Assembly (NCBI GenBank): GCA_965262255.1
Contig: OZ253505.1
Span: 620,001-684,000, forward strand
Source of the DNA: JANQQC01 sp965262255
GTDB taxonomy: Bacteria; Pseudomonadota; Alphaproteobacteria; Caulobacterales; Hyphomonadaceae
DNA: 64,000 nt
Direction: 5' to 3'
Below, piece by piece: positions 57,501 to 64,000 of the stretch (its first letter is position 1; the number at the start of each line of letters is the position of its first letter). Both the position numbers and the translations under genes were made by a program. The notes under the pieces were generated by a model. It was not told the origin of the DNA, ran no database searches, and saw only the letters and a program-made list of their open reading frames with translations.

Positions 57501-60500
57501 TCGCGGAACCGCCGTTAAGGTTCTTTACAAAAATTCCGTGGCCGCTAATACCGGTGATAACTCCGGTTGTTGAGACATTTACATTTCCAGTACCGTAGTT
57601 CTGCGTGAATATTCCCGCTGCCGAGCCCGACACTGCAACGGTATTGATTGTTATATTAGATCCCGTTGAAATCGTTGTAGTGCCGTTCTCAACAATAATT
57701 CCGCTCTGGTTACCGCTCGACGTTTGAGTCCCCGTCGCTGTAAATGCAACGGATCCAGGCCCACTGTTCTTTATATTTACGGCATTTTTAGCACCTGTTA
57801 CGACTCCTGTACTAACAGATATTCCACCTTTACTAGTAATGTATAGCGCGCCTTTCGAGGCGGGGGTTGCCCCTGCCGCAGTAATGGTCCCATCGGCATC
57901 AACAGATGTCAGTCCGGTTCCATTATTTTTCAGAACAATTCCGTCACGGCCATTTACAGCTGCCGAGGTATTTACTGTCAACGTTGTTCCACTACCCGTC
58001 GCATAGATAGCACTTCCGTTTGTTCCCGAAATTGCCCCAGAGACGCTGATAGAGACCGAGCCGCTACCACTATTCGTTGCAAAAATGCCACTAATAAATC
58101 CACTAACGATATTTGCATTAACGGTAACATTTGATCCGGTAGCAAGGTTATTGGCTATTGTGATGCCATGTTGTCCTGTATTTGACACACCCAACTGTCC
58201 GCTAGCAGTAATTGTCCCGGTGGAGGTAAACGAGACCGCTCCAACCCCGCTGTTAGTCAGGGTAATTGCCTTCGTAGCACCGGTAGCATTTACGATATTT
58301 GCGACTATCCCACCTTTACTGTAAACAAATATTGCGCCCCTCGCCGTCGTCGCTGAATTTGTACTGGTGACACTACTGAGTGTGATGCTTGCGGCTTGGT
58401 TCCCAGTGTTTCTAATGTAAACTGGAAGAAGCGCCGTCAGTGCGCCGGTGGACGTAAACGAAACTGTTCCAGTGACTGCGTTGTGAATGTGAACTAATCT
58501 TCCTCCAGACGCGGCAACCACGTTCACATTGGTTCCACCTTTCGAGTAAACGTATACTGCACCCGAACTATTCGCTGATGTATTAGAAATAGTCGCACTT
58601 GCAACGGTCACTTTCGCAATACCATTACCGCTGTTTCTAACCACCACTGCCTTTGCTGAACCAGTGGCAGAACTAATAGTGATATCCGTTCCCGCTTTTG
58701 AATAGACCTCAATTGCAGCCGATGCCGTGGCATTTGTTGAAACACTGTTTAGCGTAATTACGGTCGATCCATTCCCTGTATTCTTAGCGTAAATTGCTCC
58801 GCTGTTATTTGAACCGTTCTGTAAGGTACCTGTAGAGGTCAAAGTCAGAGTCCCTGCGGTAGTGTTTAATACGCGAATAAGTTCTTTTCCTGTCGCAGCA
58901 CGAACATTGACGTTAGTTCCTGCATTTGACTCTACGTGAACTGCTGTAATCGCGGAGGAAACATCAACCGTTGCCGTAGAAATTGTAGCGCTCGCAATGC
59001 CAGTTCCACTGTTCTTAATAAATACTGCGTGCGCTACGCCCGTAGCTGTAGTAACATTTACGTTCGTACCTCCTTTGCTGTACACATAAACCGCACCAAT
59101 TGAGGAGTAGGAATTAGTCGCAGGAACAGTAACACGGGCATTTGAAACAGTAACGTTTGCGACACTTGCACCGCTGTTTTTCACAACTAGAGCACGATTT
59201 ATTCCCGACACAGTCGTTATATTTATCGTTGTACCGCCCTTGGAATACACATAGGCAGCACCGATTGCTGAGGCGCCGGAGGCCGTACTTGTTACACTTG
59301 ATAGTGTCAACGAGGTTGTTCCATTACCGGTGTTCTTAATAAAAACGGGCAGAAGGGCGCTTAGGGTACCCGTTGATGTCAGCGAGACATTGCCAGCAGA
59401 ACTATTCCTAATATCGACCAAACGACCACCGCTTGCGGCCACTACATTTACATCAGCTCCTGTTTTAGAATATACGTAAACCGCTCCCTTCCCAGTCTGA
59501 GCGGAATTTGTTGTTGTCGCATTTGCTACTGTAACTGTTGCAATTCCGGTACCGGCATTCTTAGCGTAGACACCATTCGTACCTGATACACTTGCTGCAG
59601 TAATGGTAAGAGTGGTCCCCGAGTTGTAGGCATAAATTGCTCTTCCACTACTTGTAACGGTTGCAGAAGCAGAGATATTAAGAGGCCCCGTACCGTAGTT
59701 TCGAATGTACATGCCAGCGGTTGAACCGGTAACGTTGGCGCTAGTGCTAACCGTTACTTCTGTTCCAGAATGCTGAATGACTATTGCGGCAGAGTTTGTT
59801 GATGAGACGGTACCGGTTGCCGATATCCTAATAAATCCCGCTGGATCAGTTTGTGTGGCTACGTGTTTGTTGAAAACTGTAATACCATCGTCCCCAGCAG
59901 ATACCGTGTTCACGTTGAGGGTTACGTTCCGCATTTTGATAACACCAGTGGTGTCAGTAGTACCTCCTCTATTATCTACGACAACACCTCTGCCACCCGC
60001 AATAATTGTTCCCGTTGAAGTGAAAGATATATTTTTTCCACGAAACAGTACTGCGTATGCTTTGGCACTTACATCCTTTGCGTTCACTACAAAAGTCGCG
60101 TCTTTAGCGCGAGCCGACAATCCTTTAGCCGTTTGTCCGAATGAAGCATTTAAGTTCGCACTAATTGTGCCTATGGTTATTGTAACTGTTCCGGAAGTGA
60201 CAGCAAACCCCGAATTGGTTCGATAATCAGCATTTACTGCTCCAAATCTAAATGCAGTCGAACCGTTCCCTCCAAATACGTCAGTGCCAAGAGTAATTGA
60301 CGAAATTGTAGCACTGACATCTCCCCCAGCTTGAATAATCCCCAATGCCGCTGTAGTTCCAGCATGCGATACCGATGAAATCGTCACATTAGTGGAACCT
60401 GTGCCAAAGTTTCGAATTAACGCGGTTGATCCACTTCTACCACTAATTGTTGTGGCCGTAATAGTAACTGATCCCGTTCCACGAAGAGTATGTGTCGAAT

Positions 60501-61311
60501 TTTGTACGTTTAATCCTGTTCTCCTTGTGCTTATCGTAGCCGCTGACACGTTAATGTTTTTGTTCGCAGCGGTTGTATCAATGTCTACGCCATGTTGCCC
60601 AGAAGAGGTGTGAGTAGTGGTAACATTACTCATAGTTGCGCTTATATTTCCTGAGGCAATTAGTTGAACAATATAGCCACCGGTTTGATGTGTATGCTCA
60701 AGATTTCCGAAAGCAGACATCGTAATATTTCCGCCAGCCTTTAGGTAAATAGCATTGCCACCATTACTTCGAGCTTTAACTACTCCTCTTGTGGTTATAG
60801 TTACATTCCCCGAACTGGAAACAGCTTTAATGGCTTGAGACCTAGCAGACGCTGCAAAGTTACCTCCTGTACCAGCTGTTATATCACCGCCAGGCGAGGC
60901 CTGTACAATCGTAACCCCGGTCGTTCCATTTACATCTAATGCATGTCCGGCGTTACCGGTAGCGGAACTTACGATCGAGGCGCTACCGTCGAGGTTTACA
61001 GTTACACTTCCAGTGGAAGTTATTGTTTGTTTACTTGTAAGTGTTCCTGTGCAGGTTACCGTATCTCCTGAAGTTGTACACTGAGCAAGAGCATCGCCAG
61101 CTATCAAGCTTGAAGTCACTAAAGTTCCGAATGAGAGTGCTGTCGTTGACGAGAGAAATCCCGCAAGTGCCATGAACGGTGCAAAACTGATAACGCCTAC
61201 ATTCGAACGCCGCACACGTCCGCCTTGCCAAGCGAACGTGCGCCGACCGTCTGAACCCGGTAGGTCGCTACTCATATTGCCCTTCGTGGGAGACTGGGCG
61301 ATTTTCGACAT
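51583..61311 (-). CDS. Giant autotransporter (type V secretion) with repetitive passenger
   Basis: 3242 residues from ATG 61311 (GAAGGA nine bases upstream; ATG 61332 has no site). A long N-terminus with an Arg-rich stretch and a hydrophobic core ends at GDALAQ, where signal peptidase should cut; mature CTTSGDTVTCTGTL follows. The passenger (to about 2800) consists of short Gly/Ser/Thr-rich repeats (GSGTTSV, ITGGNHGI, VKNTG types) fitting a beta-helix. It ends with a 12-strand-type beta-barrel from about residue 2960, closing in the C-terminal aromatic VQWSW. The protein would be exported, anchored in the outer membrane and display a very long adhesin-like fibre. Confidence 0.93.
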   Translation of the reverse strand: MSKIAQSPTKGNMSSDLPGSDGRRTFAWQGGRVRRSNVGVISFAPFMALAGFLSSTTALSFGTLVTSSLIAGDALAQCTTSGDTVTCTGTLTSKQTITSTGSVTVNLDGSASIVSSATGNAGHALDVNGTTGVTIVQASPGGDITAGTGGNFAASARSQAIKAVSSSGNVTITTRGVVKARSNGGNAIYLKAGGNITMSAFGNLEHTHQTGGYIVQLIASGNISATMSNVTTTHTSSGQHGVDIDTTAANKNINVSAATISTRRTGLNVQNSTHTLRGTGSVTITATTISGRSGSTALIRNFGTGSTNVTISSVSHAGTTAALGIIQAGGDVSATISSITLGTDVFGGNGSTAFRFGAVNADYRTNSGFAVTSGTVTITIGTISANLNASFGQTAKGLSARAKDATFVVNAKDVSAKAYAVLFRGKNISFTSTGTIIAGGRGVVVDNRGGTTDTTGVIKMRNVTLNVNTVSAGDDGITVFNKHVATQTDPAGFIRISATGTVSSTNSAAIVIQHSGTEVTVSTSANVTGSTAGMYIRNYGTGPLNISASATVTSSGRAIYAYNSGTTLTITAASVSGTNGVYAKNAGTGIATVTVANATTTNSAQTGKGAVYVYSKTGADVNVVAASGGRLVDIRNSSAGNVSLTSTGTLSALLPVFIKNTGNGTTSLTLSSVTSTASGASAIGAAYVYSKGGTTINITTVSGINRALVVKNSGASVANVTVSNARVTVPATNSYSSIGAVYVYSKGGTNVNVTTATGVAHAVFIKNSGTGIASATISTATVDVSSAITAVHVESNAGTNVNVRAATGKELIRVLNTTAGTLTLTSTGTLQNGSNNSGAIYAKNTGNGSTVITLNSVSTNATASAAIEVYSKAGTDITISSATGSAKAVVVRNSGNGIAKVTVASATISNTSANSSGAVYVYSKGGTNVNVVAASGGRLVHIHNAVTGTVSFTSTGALTALLPVYIRNTGNQAASITLSSVTSTNSATTARGAIFVYSKGGIVANIVNATGATKAITLTNSGVGAVSFTSTGTITASGQLGVSNTGQHGITIANNLATGSNVTVNANIVSGFISGIFATNSGSGSVSISVSGAISGTNGSAIYATGSGTTLTVNTSAAVNGRDGIVLKNNGTGLTSVDADGTITAAGATPASKGALYITSKGGISVSTGVVTGAKNAVNIKNSGPGSVAFTATGTQTSSGNQSGIIVENGTTTISTGSNITINTVAVSGSAAGIFTQNYGTGNVNVSTTGVITGISGHGIFVKNLNGGSATVTTSANVTGSGNSSDGIHITNSANGTGITISTNSTISGGQKGIYTKNSGSGGTTITLSGKVTATTDAGVHAIDSGSGTLTVSSDSSEGISAAGSIGVLVGKSGTGNSVVHVAGPITSVTGIRSTNTAGDTSITALGGITAGNSFSIFAAGSTSGAISIVTSGTVSANSGIFAQGGGTNITIAVENVTSRGASDAISARNYGNGDTRVTTTGTIAGGGAGIGVIARGGNSVFVTAEGVVTGSSNGISIVMGNSGSANLTTQENVTGNQYAGITVNSTLSTGTTISIDASGDVTGARQGLFVQNTGSGGVTVSVSGNLLGRSLYGLRARNYTGGGLSITTQGNITGGVTGLVVKNTGDAETSITASGNIVSRNGHGLVLTDEANAGVTVAIGGAITSSGTDAVTSSAADGVLINAKGGTLTFSAQSISAAGHGIVVKNTTSSGSQTFNISGAVTGSAGHGISLSNESSGDFSVTTSGNITAGAGHGVQATISSVSVVTVSSLGEIQANGANFNGINVSTEGGATLKVTTSGGIISQEGAGIVLNSTGTGDVGVEVTTGTSGVFGSIGVGIHVKNAGGGSVTVDAKSLVTGRRTRTGANNISVGNEGILVENDASGANVTISATAVTSSGHAIHALNSGAGATSVATTGVILGGTDGIRAYAGSDSATTLTVNTSGTVTGSSGIGVFAHNKGSGLLSVSTTGAIVGGSGDGIHALSESSGVTVTVNTVRGETDGVEAYSKIGGSVSVIASGNVMGRTGTGIRAVANGESVVVSGTSVSGGVTGVEVKNGGIGAVTIDLTGAIRGIGMDGVYARNSASGTDLTINVSGQVTAGSDGTEAAKAEGKSEGIQAINLGSGATSVTVRGAITGGNHGILISNSGTNVTLVAGTISSANHGVKVDNMGSGSTSLTFTGALRGANSHGISFSGGANTTTLSLISRAVTAGGNGISLTHPGTDANITVSGNISATSSGLTLASTGKSGAVTISVTGNIIAGSDGMKVSTVSDGNISVTNTGNINASGTALQISTTGNGNVTLGFSGTITSSGAGVHVVGTSSATTESGNNISVTTVGGISTKTTAIHVSNSGANGATTIVASGGLVSSESHGLVAVGHGKNVSVTSTGNVTAGKNAFYLNNAGTGTTVLTSSGVVNGQGAAGILVKGSASSLGVTVTAEESVTGGSVGLQVDHKGSGAVVVTAKGNVTGVGRVEDANKNAVDVYLSKSGTTATLSLIGVTGSADGVKLHNKGSGATSLTATKKIEGTRGYGINLYGNTGQISVSAMDVTGGDGGVKIVAKTGDITVAVNEVNSSKGSGISISANGVGVTSVTASGDITGLINGIDVRRDGTPESSSQSNDINIVTHGDVTGQGVPAVTGSGNVPSSDARPGSGIFARHTGRGNINITIVSGEIKGGNGGLPIDADAVNGVANINLGSGAIIGTPGSVAIQHGEGDSVMTLNPGATIRGNIKLGGGKDILRLQGGIIDENAELDGGNDAAINSSVDTVIFAPSADAPNQLARTKIIGSNLKNWERIVVESNAQMIVSGQQALVTQEFTNRGSLNLADNEPDDVLSVTGNYVGGGLLYIDANFATEKADRLTIDGDVVGSTELRITDTTGSGLATGRDFWVINVEGAVSPRAFELKRAIRVDGIDYNLIFDESRKAFILSVGIGNPLDIDTMLVATPAALSRTFANAPSMMQRRQGLLPWTNEGESQDGTWMRYFGATNDHGLVGTGGNFQSDQTIFQYGYDLLAFDFGNGGWSVGITAQTGTVTANAEGAGGVGTIEAKGYGIGTTATWFGRDGSYLDIQGQVNFVETEFANIRHGSLTEPQKSEAWVASMELGRRMHLGGGLSIIPQGQLSVGQLAGSEFETDRGNQLGYDSHLSLNARFGVAAEYFGDRSRGYIVGNFMHSFSDTWEVRVDKISVDDKISPSAIEFGIGGSVASTDSTTLFIEASYRLGVGGEEGSQESSAMLATGVQWSW

Positions 61312-61849
61312 AATAATCTGTCCTTCAGGCATATATCGAGATATTTATCCCGTACACATTTCTCTAACCAAATTACCTCCAGCCACCTGCTCATGTATTG
61401 CAAGAAGGCCAAAGATTGTTATTCCGAATTTTCTTTCTCTATAATTACACTAGAATGGCCAATAGTCAAAGAATTAGGCGTTTATTTCCTTCACTTTTAA
61501 CCATCAAAACGTATCGAAATTCCGCGATCATACTTCGTTTTTTTGCTTCACTTTTTCCCTATAAAAGCATTCCACAATTCCAAAATTTTATCGGATCGTC
61601 ATGCTTAAATCTAAGTACTCAATATCAAGCAGTTTTATCTATTCCGCACAACTCTTAATTATCCAATTCTCATCACCGCGAACTTAGGTCATTTCTCGTT
61701 TTTTGAAACAAAGAGTTTGTTTCTATATCAAAGAAGTAACCTTCCAATTTTTCCCTCAAATGACCTCTCGCTTTAACTCCAATTCCACCCAATTTGCCAT
61801 CACTATCAGATCAAGAGACAATTCTTCGTAACGAAAATATCGATCGCAC
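61312..61849. other. Gene-free region between two autotransporter genes
   Basis: AT-rich, about 540 bp, both flanking genes on the minus strand. It should contain the promoter of the giant autotransporter. No terminator-type hairpin and no coding sequence is clear to me. Confidence 0.4.
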
Positions 61850-62935
61850 CTACCAAGACCAACGCATGCCCGCTGAAAGCTTCGTTGCTTTTCTGTGTTC
61901 GTAACCTTCGCCAAACGATGTCTGGTATTCTGCACGAATATAAGCGGTCGAAGTTTCTGTCACCTCCATTGACCCACCAATACCGAACTCTCCAGAGATT
62001 GCTGATTTCGAGTCCGTATAGTTCTTGTCGCCGAAATTGATATCCCACGAGTCCATTGTGTCGTAATACAGATTGCCGAGGAAGTGGATCGAATAATCAT
62101 CTTCAGAATACCTAAGTCCTAGACCTATACGCCCTGTTAACCCGCCATCATTTCCAAACTGCACGTCTTGCCTCAGAGATGTCCGGAAATCGGAAGTGCC
62201 CATTCTTCCCCAACTCAGTTGAACATTTGGAGTTGCTGAAAGTTGTTCGCTTACATTGAATACTCTACCTGTTTCAAAACTAAGAAGCAGGGCTGAGGAA
62301 TTCACCTCATCCATCAACAATCCGAGATTGTTGGTTTTGAACACCGAGTCGACTAAGTTGATCTGTGTCTGTAAATCAATGTATCCTCCATCTTCACCGT
62401 ACCAAGTTGCGGTTGCACCAATGCCATACCCCGTCGCTTTCAGCGCTCCTTCACTAGAAACAGCCGTTACGTCGGTGCGGAGTTCATTAAACTGTGCTGT
62501 CATTCCGAAAACCCATAGTCCGGATGGCCCTGAGCTTCGGATCAGATCATACCCTACCTGGATTCCCGTGGTATCAGATTCGTACTGTGCTTTTTCACCT
62601 GCCGCGTCACCGTAATCTCGACCAACCCCTATCATGCGCACCCATGAATTATTTACGTTCTTGTCGGCGTGACGTTGCTGTAAGCTTGGAGCTCTAGCGA
62701 AAGTATCAAATAACGTGACGGGGGCCGCAACGAGCATCAAACTTCCTACTGATTCTTTCTTATTTAAGAGGAAACTTTTCGAGTTGCTGTCGAAAGTAAG
62801 TTCATAACGGTTAGGGCCAGAATTACTTGCCGAATTAACTAGAGTGAACGCCGACTCCGATACAGTGCCAGTTACATTGACGATTGCAAGTGGAACTTGG
62901 TCGCTTCCACCGACTGAAGTAGAAATATCGTGCAT
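61850..62935 (-). CDS. Autotransporter beta-barrel, fragment downstream of a frameshift
   Basis: 361 codons from an internal ATG. The first 60 residues are passenger-end sequence; from about 75 (AAPVTLFDTFARAPSLQQRH) it is an outer-membrane autotransporter barrel ending LSAGMRWSW. It is clearly a paralogue of the barrel in the giant neighbour (same TFARAPS/TFANAPS start, GYGIGATATWYGEDGGYIDL versus GYGIGTTATWFGRDGSYLDI). No signal peptide, so this piece cannot work alone. The missing N-terminal part continues in another frame at 62835-64000; removing one base near 62951 would join them. Confidence 0.85.
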   Translation of the reverse strand: MHDISTSVGGSDQVPLAIVNVTGTVSESAFTLVNSASNSGPNRYELTFDSNSKSFLLNKKESVGSLMLVAAPVTLFDTFARAPSLQQRHADKNVNNSWVRMIGVGRDYGDAAGEKAQYESDTTGIQVGYDLIRSSGPSGLWVFGMTAQFNELRTDVTAVSSEGALKATGYGIGATATWYGEDGGYIDLQTQINLVDSVFKTNNLGLLMDEVNSSALLLSFETGRVFNVSEQLSATPNVQLSWGRMGTSDFRTSLRQDVQFGNDGGLTGRIGLGLRYSEDDYSIHFLGNLYYDTMDSWDINFGDKNYTDSKSAISGEFGIGGSMEVTETSTAYIRAEYQTSFGEGYEHRKATKLSAGMRWSW

Positions 62936-64000
62936 AACGATAGATGTTGTACCCTGTTACATTTCCGGTAATGTTAACAATATCTGCATTTCCAACAAAG
63001 AAATCGGCGTCGACGTGGATTGTTCCACCTCCATCTACATCTCCATTAAGAGTCAGGGCATCGTCAGCGACACCATCTCGTAAGGTAAGGTTTCCTTTGA
63101 GACTAATGTCATCTGTTCGTAAAGCCACTTCGCCGTTGGCGCGCAGTTCTCCGCTCGTACCAAGAACAAGACGTTCCCAGTTTACGAACTGGTTTGATCG
63201 AACCGTTACCGAACCTCCATTAATCGTTAATACGTCGATCGACGTATCAATAGCAGCGGCATCCTCTCCGCCATCAAGAATCGAAGTTCCAACTGCACCG
63301 CCGGCTAATACGACAGTATCCACACCTCCACCTAACTGCGCCGTTCCGTTCAGTGTTGCTCCCCGGTTAATCACGAGATTCGAGTTGCCCTCATCATTTC
63401 GAATAGCAATACCGCTTCCTGCACTAACAACTGCCCCGCGAGCTAAGGTTATATTAGTCGATCCACCCGACGTGGCCGTATCGATTCCTACCCCGGTTCC
63501 ACCGCCTTGAACTGTTCCTGCAACCGCTACGTCTAAAGATCCTGTGCCTGTATTATCTGCGTGAATAGCGCTTGACCGAGTTCCAATAATCCGGCCATTG
63601 AGACTGATACTGACTCTCCCATCACTATTATTTATCGCTCGAATAGCGTTTCTTCGTCCTTCTGCTCCCGCCGCTGTGATCGATAATCCAGCTCCCGCTG
63701 CACTGTTTGTTACGCTTATTCCGTCAACTCCATTTCCCTGAACTGGACTTGACGCTATGACAGAAACTGAACCCGCTCCTCTATTCTCAACCAAGATGGC
63801 CGTTCCGTTCGCCGATATAGTACCCGTTGAGGTCACTGCTACAGAACCAGAACCGCCGCTATTAGTTGCCATTACTGCGTTTGTCCCACCGACGACACCT
63901 GCAACATTAACGGTCACAGCTCCTGACCGACTGTACGCATGGATTGGGGTACCGCTACTCGTAACATCGCCTGTCGCGGTTAAGGACACAGCCCCGTTCG
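62835..64000 (-). pseudogene. Autotransporter passenger, frameshifted at its 3' end and cut by the window edge
   Basis: The frame is open through the window edge; the GTG at 63989 is internal. The sequence is passenger repeats (SVSVIASSPVQGNG, GAVTVNVAGVVGGTN) followed by the usual linker before the barrel (WERLVLGTSGELRANGEVAL, LTLNGDVDGGGTIHVDADFF). After NITGNVTG the frame becomes nonsense (YNIYRYARYFYFSRW), while the +1-shifted frame continues TTSIVMHDISTSVGG into the barrel. One inserted base near 62951 explains this. The gene is therefore broken or the read contains an error. Confidence 0.8.

Noticed and set aside
52000..61000. Many plus-strand frames of 60-170 codons antisense to the autotransporter
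   Set aside because: They mirror the repetitive Gly/Ser/Thr codons of the minus-strand gene and have no own features.
63989..64000. GTG at 63989 as the true start of the second autotransporter
   Set aside because: The frame stays open to the window edge with passenger-type sequence and no signal peptide.

Overview
The window looks like chromosomal DNA of a moderately AT-rich alphaproteobacterium. The IF-3 sequence (N-terminal RRAQAAPPPTRTGP block, C-terminal MVMAPR), an IalB-family periplasmic protein, the OxyR type and the autotransporter style all point that way. I cannot name a genus. The core is housekeeping: infC-rpmI-rplT-pheS-pheT, putA, nrdA, oxyR, two acyl-CoA dehydrogenases, leuA, pip, an NSS-family sodium symporter, an EamA exporter and several envelope proteins.

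Accessory blocks sit between the core genes. (1) 303-6711: glycosyltransferases, then a translationally coupled pair of a GHKL-fold ATPase and a large double phosphoribosyltransferase-like protein, then a hipBA toxin-antitoxin operon. (2) 12941-14379: a lone TnpB with intact RuvC residues and a hairpin at its 3' end. (3) 23759-27400: a 149-bp MITE next to an AAA+ ATPase / subtilisin-like protease pair that matches the IetAS defence/incompatibility architecture. (4) 34807-38337: a decayed module in which a nucleotidyltransferase-like gene carries several frameshifts, and a following HTH/ImmA-like gene is cut in two by a complete IS481-family element with a 6-bp ACTAGT target duplication. Rejoining the two halves restores one open frame. 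(5) 48605-51348: a GNAT-like / XRE gene pair between two related palindromes, then a decayed IS256-family transposase. (6) 51583-64000: a giant autotransporter of about 3240 residues and, upstream of it, a paralogue broken by a single-base frameshift and running off the window.

Other points. leuA has a Leu-rich leader ORF overlapping a strong stem-loop with a competing fold, a likely attenuator. nrdA has no nrdB beside it and no visible ATP-cone. PutA and proline iminopeptidase both serve proline use. A small gene starting with GTG, a choline/aminoglycoside-kinase-like phosphotransferase and a DUF7064/7065-like protein form a coupled trio next to the lipid-oxidation genes.

All family calls come from reading motifs. 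No database search was run.
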